This document shows positions 47,987 through 55,380 of a stretch of 64,000 bases of DNA, piece after piece. How positions within the stretch are numbered: position 1 is the first letter of the stretch; every line of letters starts with the position of its first letter. The stretch comes from a virus, in IMG/VR virus record IMGVR_UViG_3300020385_000005, positions 64,001 to 128,000 of that record. One strand, written 5' to 3'. The position numbers and the translations under genes were made by a program. Below the pieces are notes generated by a model. That model was not told where the DNA came from. It searched no databases and saw only the letters and a program-made list of their open reading frames with translations.

Positions 47987-48996
47987 TGGAATTCTTTCAA
48001 AACATCTTGGCCATTACAAATCGTTTTATAGTCACAGAAACGACACTGCCAATCACCTTTTTCTACAGCTTTGACAATGCGCTTTTTACCTTCTTCAATT
48101 TGCTTTTGACGTTTTTCAAATTGTGTCTTGTCTGTTTTACTCAATAAACCCTGGTCATAAAGTGATTGGATTTTTGCTTGTGAATAACTAAGTTCGTAAT
48201 CAGGAGGAGGGATAGTTATTTTTTCAGCATTAACTGAATCAGATATTTGCTTGTAGTTTTCAAGTATGCTTTGAATAGTTATATTAGAATTTACTTTAGA
48301 AGTTGTTATAGGAGTGTGGCCTTGATAAAAAATATAATCAAGATCATCGTCACCTTTTTCTACGGTGACCATATACTCAGCGTAACGGCCAGTATCCCTA
48401 GCGCCATAAGTAAGTAGAGCAGGACCAAAATCACTATTACTGTTACCATACCACCACTGATAAAATCCTATTTGCATAAGGTTTGAATCTCTAGGAGTAC
48501 CTAGAAGATTCTTTTTATGTTGAGCTTCTGTTCCAAGAACACTGTTGGCATTGAAACCATAAACAGATTTAACTTCTACAATGTGAAATTTTGTTGTTTC
48601 AGGATTAATAACAATCAAGTCTAATTTTCCTGATATATTATATCCAGGTACATAAACACTTATTTGATCCCCAATGTAAACTCCAGATTCTTTTGCTAGA
48701 TTGATGCAATAATCCTCATAGAGAGAGCCTTGAATCCAAATCCACTGAAGGTATTTGCTAGGTGGGGCTTTATGTTCATTAATAATATTAACTAAAGGTT
48801 TTAAATGATCGTATTTTGGATCAAAATGATAACTGTCTTTAGCGAATCTAAAATAAGACTGACGCCTACACTTACCAATGACCTCTTCGTTTATGATTGC
48901 AGTAGCAGATGAAGGCCACAAGGTAGGTGCTTTTTGCTCTCCTAATTTTGGCCTTTCAAGATGCTTAGAAATGTGCTTTATGAAAGACCAAGTCAT
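47983..48996 (-). CDS. Cas4-like RecB-family nuclease with iron-sulphur cluster
   Basis: 337 residues. The nuclease core is intact: GKLDLIVIN with D126, then FHIVEVKSVYGF with E141 and K143, then a QIGFYQWWY helix. Four Cys in the Cas4/AddB arrangement (C43, C318, C321, C327; QCRFCDYKTICN at the end) should bind a 4Fe-4S cluster. Such proteins are 5'-end-processing exonucleases used in recombination. It is adjacent to DNA metabolism genes, with RecA further upstream. No cas1 or cas2 gene or repeat array is in the window, so a CRISPR role is not supported. Confidence 0.82.
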   Translation of the reverse strand: MTWSFIKHISKHLERPKLGEQKAPTLWPSSATAIINEEVIGKCRRQSYFRFAKDSYHFDPKYDHLKPLVNIINEHKAPPSKYLQWIWIQGSLYEDYCINLAKESGVYIGDQISVYVPGYNISGKLDLIVINPETTKFHIVEVKSVYGFNANSVLGTEAQHKKNLLGTPRDSNLMQIGFYQWWYGNSNSDFGPALLTYGARDTGRYAEYMVTVEKGDDDLDYIFYQGHTPITTSKVNSNITIQSILENYKQISDSVNAEKITIPPPDYELSYSQAKIQSLYDQGLLSKTDKTQFEKRQKQIEEGKKRIVKAVEKGDWQCRFCDYKTICNGQDVLKEFQ

Positions 48997-49307
48997 TAAT
49001 CATCCTTTAAGTTGATTTGAGAATCTTCGACTTCAACCTGAGATTCGGTTTCGGCTTTTTGCATTTCAAATTGTTTCTTTATTTCGACTATTCTTTCATC
49101 TTGGAAAGCTTGAAATTTTTCTCCCATTTCAATTCCAATTTCTTTATCTTCTAGTTCTGAATAAAGATATTCAACTAATAGGGAAAGTTGAATCATAGAA
49201 TTAAAATTATAATCTATTCTTGCTTCTAAAGCTTGGGTTAAAGGGATGAGAAAGCCAAAGGGAACTGGTTGTTCTTGCACTTCTGGGTTAAGTTGTTCTT
49301 CTGACAT
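48996..49307 (-). CDS. Hypothetical acidic helical protein
   Basis: 103 residues, acidic, with a helical middle (LIPLTQALEARIDYNFNSMI) and a long charged helix at the end. No known motif. It overlaps the Cas4-like gene by one base and follows the phosphoesterase gene by one base, so it is part of the same transcription unit. Function unknown. Confidence 0.52.
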   Translation of the reverse strand: MSEEQLNPEVQEQPVPFGFLIPLTQALEARIDYNFNSMIQLSLLVEYLYSELEDKEIGIEMGEKFQAFQDERIVEIKKQFEMQKAETESQVEVEDSQINLKDD

Positions 49308-49308
49308 A

Positions 49309-50376
49309 TTAAATTACACCTTTTTTGGTGGGTAAATGAGAACCTAAATAAATAGGATGGGAATCGTTAAAATTAGTATTGCCGTTAGCATCTTGGTAGA
49401 TAACAGCATAACCATTCATAGCATTTTTAAATCTTAAATCTGCTCTGAACTGGTAGGGGAGTTTATGCGCCATAGCGCCTTGTTCGATGAGCAGTTTTCC
49501 TGAAACTACTCCCTTATAAACCTTGTGGGTGTGGCCGACAACTATAGAATCAAAATCAGTTTGATCCATTCTGTGTGCAAAATGGTCAAGTAACTTAACT
49601 ACAGTTGCTCCAGGGTAACGGCTGGCAAAACCACTTGGGTGTGTAAAGATTGTTTGACCTATCCTAACGTACCAAGAGTCGGCTTTTTGATAATGAACGT
49701 TTTCAAATTCATGTACTTTTTCTAAATCTCCAAACGCATTAAGTCTTTCACCATTAGCAATTCTTGAAAGAAGATCTGGGCGATAAACTTTCTCTATATC
49801 TGAAGATATGCCACTCATTTTAAGAGCTCGAGTAGTTCTGTAATCATGATTTCCTGAAACAAGAACGACCATAGGGAAGTTATCTGAAAGGTATTTGACT
49901 AAATCAAAAGCAGCTCGATATTCTTTTATTGCAGCAACGTTTTTGCTTTTACTAAAAGTACTAAACATATAGGCGTCAAGTATATCACCATTCAAAACAA
50001 TAACATCTGCATCGTGGTGTTGAGCAAGAGCTATTTTCATATCTTCCCAAAGAAAAAATGGTATGTGAAGATCACTAAAAGAAACAATTTTCCTTTCTTT
50101 ACTGGTCGTAAGGCCTAAGTCTAGATGTTCACTTTCAGATCTAAATTCCTTTGCAGCATCAATGATTGTTGCCCAAGCGTGATCATATTCAGGTACTGCG
50201 GCTTCAGTAATATTTTCACGAGCAACTTTAGTTCTTACAGCATGAAAAGTTCTTTTAACTGGAAAACCCGGAGTTCCATTGTCATGTTTCAAACAAATTA
50301 ATTCAGCAATTTCTTTAAAAGTTTTTTCGCCAGTAAAAAGTTGGAGTAGGTATTCTTCTTCAGGAGTCCATCTCAT
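49309..50376 (-). CDS. Metallophosphoesterase with N-terminal Myb-like DNA-binding segment
   Basis: 355 residues from the ATG at 50376 (gagga about six bases upstream; the ATG at 50388 has no site). The calcineurin-like core is complete: SDLH (D102, H104), LNGDILD (D131), SGNHD (N176, H177), and GHTH near residue 290. Residues 1-60 look like a Myb/SANT-type helix-turn-helix: MRWTPEEEYLLQLF, KEIAELI, then RTFHAVRTKVARENI. Such a fused domain would target the phosphatase or nuclease to DNA. It overlaps the dnaE C-terminal gene by 17 bases. It could be a phosphatase, a phosphodiesterase or a nuclease; the substrate is unknown. Confidence 0.8.
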   Translation of the reverse strand: MRWTPEEEYLLQLFTGEKTFKEIAELICLKHDNGTPGFPVKRTFHAVRTKVARENITEAAVPEYDHAWATIIDAAKEFRSESEHLDLGLTTSKERKIVSFSDLHIPFFLWEDMKIALAQHHDADVIVLNGDILDAYMFSTFSKSKNVAAIKEYRAAFDLVKYLSDNFPMVVLVSGNHDYRTTRALKMSGISSDIEKVYRPDLLSRIANGERLNAFGDLEKVHEFENVHYQKADSWYVRIGQTIFTHPSGFASRYPGATVVKLLDHFAHRMDQTDFDSIVVGHTHKVYKGVVSGKLLIEQGAMAHKLPYQFRADLRFKNAMNGYAVIYQDANGNTNFNDSHPIYLGSHLPTKKGVI

Positions 50377-51622
50377 AATCGTCCTCATATAAATGTATGG
50401 AATTTAAAATTAATTTTATATCAGGTTCTATTCTTTCTACTTTAACTTTGCAACAAACAATATCGGTCTCTTTAAGCTCAAGCTTTGAAACTTTTGGCCA
50501 CAACTGTGGGAAAACAACAATCTCCGCACTACTGGTCTTATCATTGATTTCAATGAAAGCCATTTGTTTGCCTTTGCGAGTTACAATAGTCTTTATAGAC
50601 AGGATAACACCTGCGACATTAGCATATTCAGATTCAGTTAGGGAAGATAATTTATCCCTACGTATATCAATTAAATCTAAAGGGTGGCCGCCAATATAAC
50701 ATCCAATGTAATTGGCTTGATCTAGAATTTCTTTCATACCTAGTTCTACAAATGAATTTTTAAGTAGTTCAGGAAATTCAGGTTTTTCTTTTTCCTTTAA
50801 GGATACTTTTTTCTTTAGCTCTTGATCTTCAATTGGTTGAAGTTCTTCAGACATAAGGTGAAAGTTATCCATATCGTTCTCTTTTATTTTATCTTTATCA
50901 ATTCTATTTTGGATCTTTTTGATTTCTTTTCTAAGAAAATTACGACGCTCAATTAGCGGAATCACTCTTCCGTTATACGCATTTCGTTCAATAACGTCTA
51001 ATTGTCTCTGCTTGTATGCTTCGACGTCTCTTATATAAGCATATATAAGTGGGCACTTTTCAAGTAAATCGGCTCTATCATAACCTAATTTATCAAAAGC
51101 ACCAGCTTTAACTAAGGCTTCAAAGGTTTTTGTGTTTACTTTCTGCAAGTTCACTCTAGAAACAAAGTCTTTGACAGATTGGAAAGGAGTTTTTTGACGA
51201 GCTTTAATTATCATACGAGCTGCAGTTCTACCAACATCTCGAATTGCATTTAGTCCAAAAAAAATCTCGCCATTAGCAATTGTAAATTCAAAACTTGATT
51301 GATTAACATAAGGCGGGTTCACAATTACACTAAACTTTTTTGCTTCTGCAATGTATTCTGGAGCTTTAAATGCCCAGCTTTTAGGTTGCAAAGTTTTACT
51401 TCTAGTAGACATGAGAGCTGTAAAGAATTCTACAGGGTAGTGTGTTTTCATATATGCACTTACATAAGTGAGTATAGAGTAACTAACACTATGTGCTTTA
51501 TTAAAACAGTTAGAAGCGATTGCGCCATTTTCTAGAACAAAGTTATGGTTACCTTCTAAAGAAGCCACACCTATATCGTATACCTCTTGTTCTCCGAGAT
51601 ATTCTTTCGAAATTATTTTCAT
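50360..51622 (-). CDS. dnaE: DNA polymerase III alpha, C-terminal piece with C-terminal split intein
   Basis: 420 residues. The first 38 are a C-terminal split intein and the rest, starting at C39, is the C-terminal part of DnaE: CFNKAHSVSYSILTYVSAY, the helix-hairpin-helix region (GLNAIRDVGRTAARMI, FVSRVNLQKVNTKTFEALVKAGAF, residues about 120-190), a charged helical linker (residues 220-290), and an OB domain (ANVAGVILSIKTIVTRKGKQ, then FIEINDKTSSAEIVVFP). After trans-splicing, this 382-residue extein would be joined to the 443-residue extein of the gene at 59306. A hairpin terminator lies just upstream, so its own transcription may be weak or come from a promoter overlapping the hairpin. 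The start has aaggaaa upstream. Confidence 0.9.
   Translation of the reverse strand: MKIISKEYLGEQEVYDIGVASLEGNHNFVLENGAIASNCFNKAHSVSYSILTYVSAYMKTHYPVEFFTALMSTRSKTLQPKSWAFKAPEYIAEAKKFSVIVNPPYVNQSSFEFTIANGEIFFGLNAIRDVGRTAARMIIKARQKTPFQSVKDFVSRVNLQKVNTKTFEALVKAGAFDKLGYDRADLLEKCPLIYAYIRDVEAYKQRQLDVIERNAYNGRVIPLIERRNFLRKEIKKIQNRIDKDKIKENDMDNFHLMSEELQPIEDQELKKKVSLKEKEKPEFPELLKNSFVELGMKEILDQANYIGCYIGGHPLDLIDIRRDKLSSLTESEYANVAGVILSIKTIVTRKGKQMAFIEINDKTSSAEIVVFPQLWPKVSKLELKETDIVCCKVKVERIEPDIKLILNSIHLYEDDYEMDS
51509..51622 (-). other. C-terminal split intein (IntC), residues 1-38
   Basis: MKIISKEYLGEQEVYDIGV is almost the same as the start of cyanobacterial DnaE IntC proteins such as Npu and Ssp. Block F (VYDIGV, then NHNFVLENG; D16, H26) and block G (AIASN, N38) precede C39, the +1 Cys of CFN. 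A three-residue insertion lies in the block F loop. The penultimate Ser rather than His is also seen in DnaE split inteins. Splicing residues all look intact. Confidence 0.9.
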
Positions 51623-51637
51623 TAGTTTCCTTTATAT

Positions 51638-51677
51638 ATAAAAAAAGGGCAGCCCGCATTGTAGCGGACCACCCTTT
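51638..51677 (-). terminator. Rho-independent terminator after the fibre cassette
   Basis: On the - strand, a 14 bp stem (AAAGGGTGGTCCGC / GCGGGCTGCCCTTT, with three G-T pairs), loop TACAAT, then T-rich sequence. The arms are 51644-51657 and 51664-51677. It sits between the stop of the repeat-rich fibre gene and the start of the dnaE C-terminal gene, so it would end the fibre transcript. Confidence 0.75.
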
Positions 51678-51713
51678 AAAAACAAGAGATTACTTTATGT
51701 GTTAAACTATATA

Positions 51714-54700
51714 TTAAATTGTATACCAACCACTTGAGCCTGCAGAAATGAGAGTTCTCGATGCACCAGGAGCCAATGTGATCTTTTTATTGGTTGCATC
51801 TGATACGCCATCAATATTACTAGTAGAGTCTATTACCAGATCATTTGAAGTAGTACTGATATTCTTGACCTTAACCTCTCTATTGACCATTTGACTATCA
51901 TTGGCGGAAGGAAGAACAAATTCGATACCAGTATTACTTGGATTGATTAACATGATATGGTCATCAGCAAAAGATTCGTCATCATCAAAATTATAACTAC
52001 CATTTTGGGTAGATATGTTTTTGACTTTTACACGTCTTTGGATAGCGTCAGTAGTCAATTTGCCTTGTATATCTACATTACCACCAGTATCATCTGAAGA
52101 GTCAGATCTAATAGTAAGGCTATCGCCGTAATCGATGTAAATGTTACCATTTGTTGCATCAAGTGTTAAATCTGAAGATGAAGCTATTTTGGCTCCATTA
52201 AGAGTAAGATTATCTATAACTGCTTCATCAGCAGTAAGACCAGTTGATTCAAGCTTATTGTCATCGTCAACTTTAAGAGTAGTAGCAGTTACAGTACCTA
52301 AGTTACCAATATCTTGATTAGTACCAGCAACAAGAGCTTTATCAGTTGCAGCAGTACCGTTGGTAATGCCATCAATTTTTGCAGCATCTGTAGCATCAAT
52401 TTCTACACTATCAATAGTAATTTTATCTACAGCCAAATCAGCAAAAGTAACATTATCAGTAGTAGCTACAGCTTGAGCGATAGCAATACTGCCATTAGTG
52501 ATAGTTACGCCAGTTCCACCAGCAATATGGGCTCTTACTTCAGCAGCACTTGGACCAGTATAAGTGAATACACCAGTAGAGGCATCATAAGCAAGACTTC
52601 CATCTCCGCCTGCGTCAGTAGCTGATACGGCTCCTCGTGAGTATGTCTTTAATACTGAAGCTTCCAACCGACTATTGGTTCCATCAGCTCCATCGTCCAC
52701 AATGAAGAGGTCATCATCCATTAAAGTGGTGCAATTATTAGATTCGCTATTGATTTCAAGAGCACTAAGAGCAACCTTACCTGCGGTAGAGATTTGACTT
52801 AGTTTACTGTCAGCGATAGAACCAGTTAACTGTGTATTACTAACACCTCCAGAAGCTATTTGAACCATACCATCAGTAAGAGTAAAGTCGCTTGAATGGA
52901 AAGATGCTACACCTTTACTTGAGCCAGTAGCGTCATCAGCATTTATTGTAATTGTATTGTCTGTGACAGCAGTACTAATACTGGCGCCGCCAGCAAACGT
53001 AAATGATTCACCGAGAGCAAGAGTATCAGCACTGCCAGAATCAGCGACTAAACCAACAGTACTATTTTGCAACTTAGCATTAGTAATAGAGCCTGCAAGT
53101 TGTGTATTAGTGATGGTTCCAGTAAGACTTGTGGTAGGGTAATTGGTTGCATTTGTAAGGTCAAATTCTGGCGTGGCATCAGAAGCACCAAGCGCCAATG
53201 AAACACCACCAAAACTTACAGTACTGTTGGAGAGTTTATCATTACCAATACTTCCGTTTAACATAGTATTGGTAATACCACTATCTTTAACTGAGATAGT
53301 AAGCCCTGTACTACCATTATAAGTTGTACCAGAACTAAGCTTAATACTACTGTTATCAACAGTAAGATTGCTTAGATTGGCTCCTAAAGAAATTCCAGAA
53401 ATAGTACTATTCGCAAGTTTTGCATTGGCAATACTGCCAGCTAGTTGCGCATTTGTAACCGTACCTGTCAATGAGGTGGTAGGTAAGTCTGTAGCATCAG
53501 CAAGATTAAAAGCAGGTGTAGCGTCAGAAGCACCCAAGGCGAGTTGAACACCACCGAAAGAAATAGTGCTGTTAGCTAACTTAGCGTTCTCAATGGAACC
53601 TGCTAACATTGCATTTGTAATGCCAGCGGCTTTAACTTGTAACTCGTTAGAAGTAGAATCAACTTCTATTGAGCTATCGTCGACTTTAGCATTAACAGTA
53701 ACAGAGCTTCCTAAAGATACAGAGCCACCAGCTTGCAACCCACTTCCAGCAGTAATTGTTACTGCTGAATTTAACAACTTAGCATTCGCAATGCTGCCAG
53801 CAAGCATTGCATTTGTAACGCCTTCAGCCTTTACTCTTAAAATATCAGAGTCAGTTTCAATAGAAGAGTCATCAACATTAACAGAAAGTACTTGACTTGT
53901 TAGTGCAAGACCATCGCCTGCTAAAGCAGCTTTAAGTCTCAGACCAGTACTGTCTTCAATAGCAGAATGTGTTGAATTTAATTGAATAGCTGAGCCAGAA
54001 ACTTTATTTGAAGTAGCAATTGTATCAAGTTTTGAATCTTCAATAGAACCAGCTAATTGCGCGTTAGTAACTGTGCCAATTAAACTAGAAGTTGGGTAGT
54101 TAGTTGCGTCACTTAAATCAAACGCAGGGGTTGCGTCAGATTGACCAAGATCTAAAGATACGCCACCAAAGCTTACACTATCGTTAGCAAGTGAAACGTT
54201 AGCAATTTGACCTGCGGCAAAAGTAATCGTACCAGCTGAAACATCGAGAGTCTTACCGCTACCAACAGTGATATTAGAAGTTGCAATTGTAGAACCATCG
54301 ATTGCACCACTATTTATATCTACATTGGTCATTGCTTGGTTAGCAAAATCGATAGCACCAGCTGCTTCAAAAGCACCAATCTTGGTAGCTGTCAAAGTGT
54401 CAGTTGCAAAAGTGAGATTTGCATTATCTGAAAGCACACCATCAGTACCCGCAAACACAACTCGAGTGTTTGTTAAATCATCTGCAGTTAGAGTTTTGGC
54501 TCTTAAATCAAAACCACCGACATCTACATCTGAAACAGCACCTTGCAGAATAGCAAGCTTTTGTGCTGCTGAAGTAGAAAAAGTACCTGCAGAAACGTCC
54601 AAGGTTTTACCAGCACCAACAGTAATATTTGATGTTGCAATAGTAGTACCATCAATAGTGCCGCCATTGATATCAACAGAAGAGAAGGAGGGAGCGCCAC

Positions 54701-55355
54701 CACTTACGGTAATATCATTGCCAGCGATAGTAACGTTACCAGCAAGCAAGGTGCCAGCAGTAATAGTGTTGATGCCTGTTATATCTTTATTAGTATCAAG
54801 CACAACTGCTTTACTAGCGGAAGCAGTACCAGCAGTAACGCCATCGAGTACATTCAATTCGGCTGCATCTGCACCTACTACAACTCCAGCGATCTTAAGG
54901 TCGCCAGCAGCTGGAAGGTTTAGTTTAGCTTGCAAGGTGCCGTCAACGCTGCCACTTCCACTAAAATCGACAGTAGTGTCTCCGGGTGCGTCTTGGTTGC
55001 CTTCAAAAAGCTTCCAGGTTGCATCATCAGCGTCACGAACAAGACCGTGGTATTTAGGCGTACCGTCAGTGTCTTCTACACCATATAAGCCAATATCTGC
55101 ACTGGAGGTACCAGCACCAGTATTAATTTTAGCAAGCTTAACCATCGGTTCTTCAACGCTAAGCTTGTCTACGGTAACTTCTGTAGCATTTCCAGTAACG
55201 GTCAAGTTGCCTTCAATTACAACATTGCCTTTAGCAGTCATATTGACGGTTTGGACGTCTTTCCATGGTACTGTTGAGGTACCTAAGGTATCTTGTCCGC
55301 CTGCTGAGAAGTCCCCCCCATTAGGGGCGTCTTTTTGTCTTAAGCTAGAAGCCAT
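51714..55355 (-). CDS. Repeat-rich tail fibre / virion structural protein
   Basis: 1213 residues. The N-terminus (MASSLRQKDAPNGG, then GNVVIEGNLTVTGNATEV) is of a kind found in marine phage fibre proteins. The body is repeats of the forms LAGSIxNAKL, FGGVxLALGASDATP, TSLTGTVTNAQ and IATSNITVGAGKTLDVSAGT, predicted to form a long beta-helical or trimeric shaft. The C-terminus (residues about 1080-1213) is different and may be the tip. It is the last gene of the four-gene fibre cassette, ended by a terminator. A long + strand frame lies opposite but is a shadow of the repeats. Fibre role is well supported by repeats and neighbours. Confidence 0.75.
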   Translation of the reverse strand: MASSLRQKDAPNGGDFSAGGQDTLGTSTVPWKDVQTVNMTAKGNVVIEGNLTVTGNATEVTVDKLSVEEPMVKLAKINTGAGTSSADIGLYGVEDTDGTPKYHGLVRDADDATWKLFEGNQDAPGDTTVDFSGSGSVDGTLQAKLNLPAAGDLKIAGVVVGADAAELNVLDGVTAGTASASKAVVLDTNKDITGINTITAGTLLAGNVTIAGNDITVSGGAPSFSSVDINGGTIDGTTIATSNITVGAGKTLDVSAGTFSTSAAQKLAILQGAVSDVDVGGFDLRAKTLTADDLTNTRVVFAGTDGVLSDNANLTFATDTLTATKIGAFEAAGAIDFANQAMTNVDINSGAIDGSTIATSNITVGSGKTLDVSAGTITFAAGQIANVSLANDSVSFGGVSLDLGQSDATPAFDLSDATNYPTSSLIGTVTNAQLAGSIEDSKLDTIATSNKVSGSAIQLNSTHSAIEDSTGLRLKAALAGDGLALTSQVLSVNVDDSSIETDSDILRVKAEGVTNAMLAGSIANAKLLNSAVTITAGSGLQAGGSVSLGSSVTVNAKVDDSSIEVDSTSNELQVKAAGITNAMLAGSIENAKLANSTISFGGVQLALGASDATPAFNLADATDLPTTSLTGTVTNAQLAGSIANAKLANSTISGISLGANLSNLTVDNSSIKLSSGTTYNGSTGLTISVKDSGITNTMLNGSIGNDKLSNSTVSFGGVSLALGASDATPEFDLTNATNYPTTSLTGTITNTQLAGSITNAKLQNSTVGLVADSGSADTLALGESFTFAGGASISTAVTDNTITINADDATGSSKGVASFHSSDFTLTDGMVQIASGGVSNTQLTGSIADSKLSQISTAGKVALSALEINSESNNCTTLMDDDLFIVDDGADGTNSRLEASVLKTYSRGAVSATDAGGDGSLAYDASTGVFTYTGPSAAEVRAHIAGGTGVTITNGSIAIAQAVATTDNVTFADLAVDKITIDSVEIDATDAAKIDGITNGTAATDKALVAGTNQDIGNLGTVTATTLKVDDDNKLESTGLTADEAVIDNLTLNGAKIASSSDLTLDATNGNIYIDYGDSLTIRSDSSDDTGGNVDIQGKLTTDAIQRRVKVKNISTQNGSYNFDDDESFADDHIMLINPSNTGIEFVLPSANDSQMVNREVKVKNISTTSNDLVIDSTSNIDGVSDATNKKITLAPGASRTLISAGSSGWYTI
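53050..54310 (-). repeat. Protein repeats in the fibre shaft
   Basis: A unit of about 50-60 residues built on FGGVxLxLGxSDATPxF, a DATN/DATD turn, PTxSLxGTVTNAQLAGSI occurs at about 53050-53215, 53395-53570 and 54000-54180. A second unit with IATSNITVGxGKTLDVSAGT occurs near 54230-54300 and again near 54590-54650. Copies are similar in DNA as well, so recombination between them could change fibre length. Confidence 0.7.
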
Positions 55356-55380
55356 AATTTAATCTCCTGTGTAAAATTTT

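Noticed and set aside
47983-48996. A CRISPR system around the Cas4-like gene
   Set aside because: No cas1, cas2 or repeat array is in the window. Cas4-like nucleases are common in phages without CRISPR.
54268-55362. A 364-codon + strand frame opposite the repeat-rich fibre gene
   Set aside because: It is antisense to a well-supported gene, is very low in complexity (Ala/Pro/Ser/Val), and mirrors the repeat codons of the fibre; no separate support.
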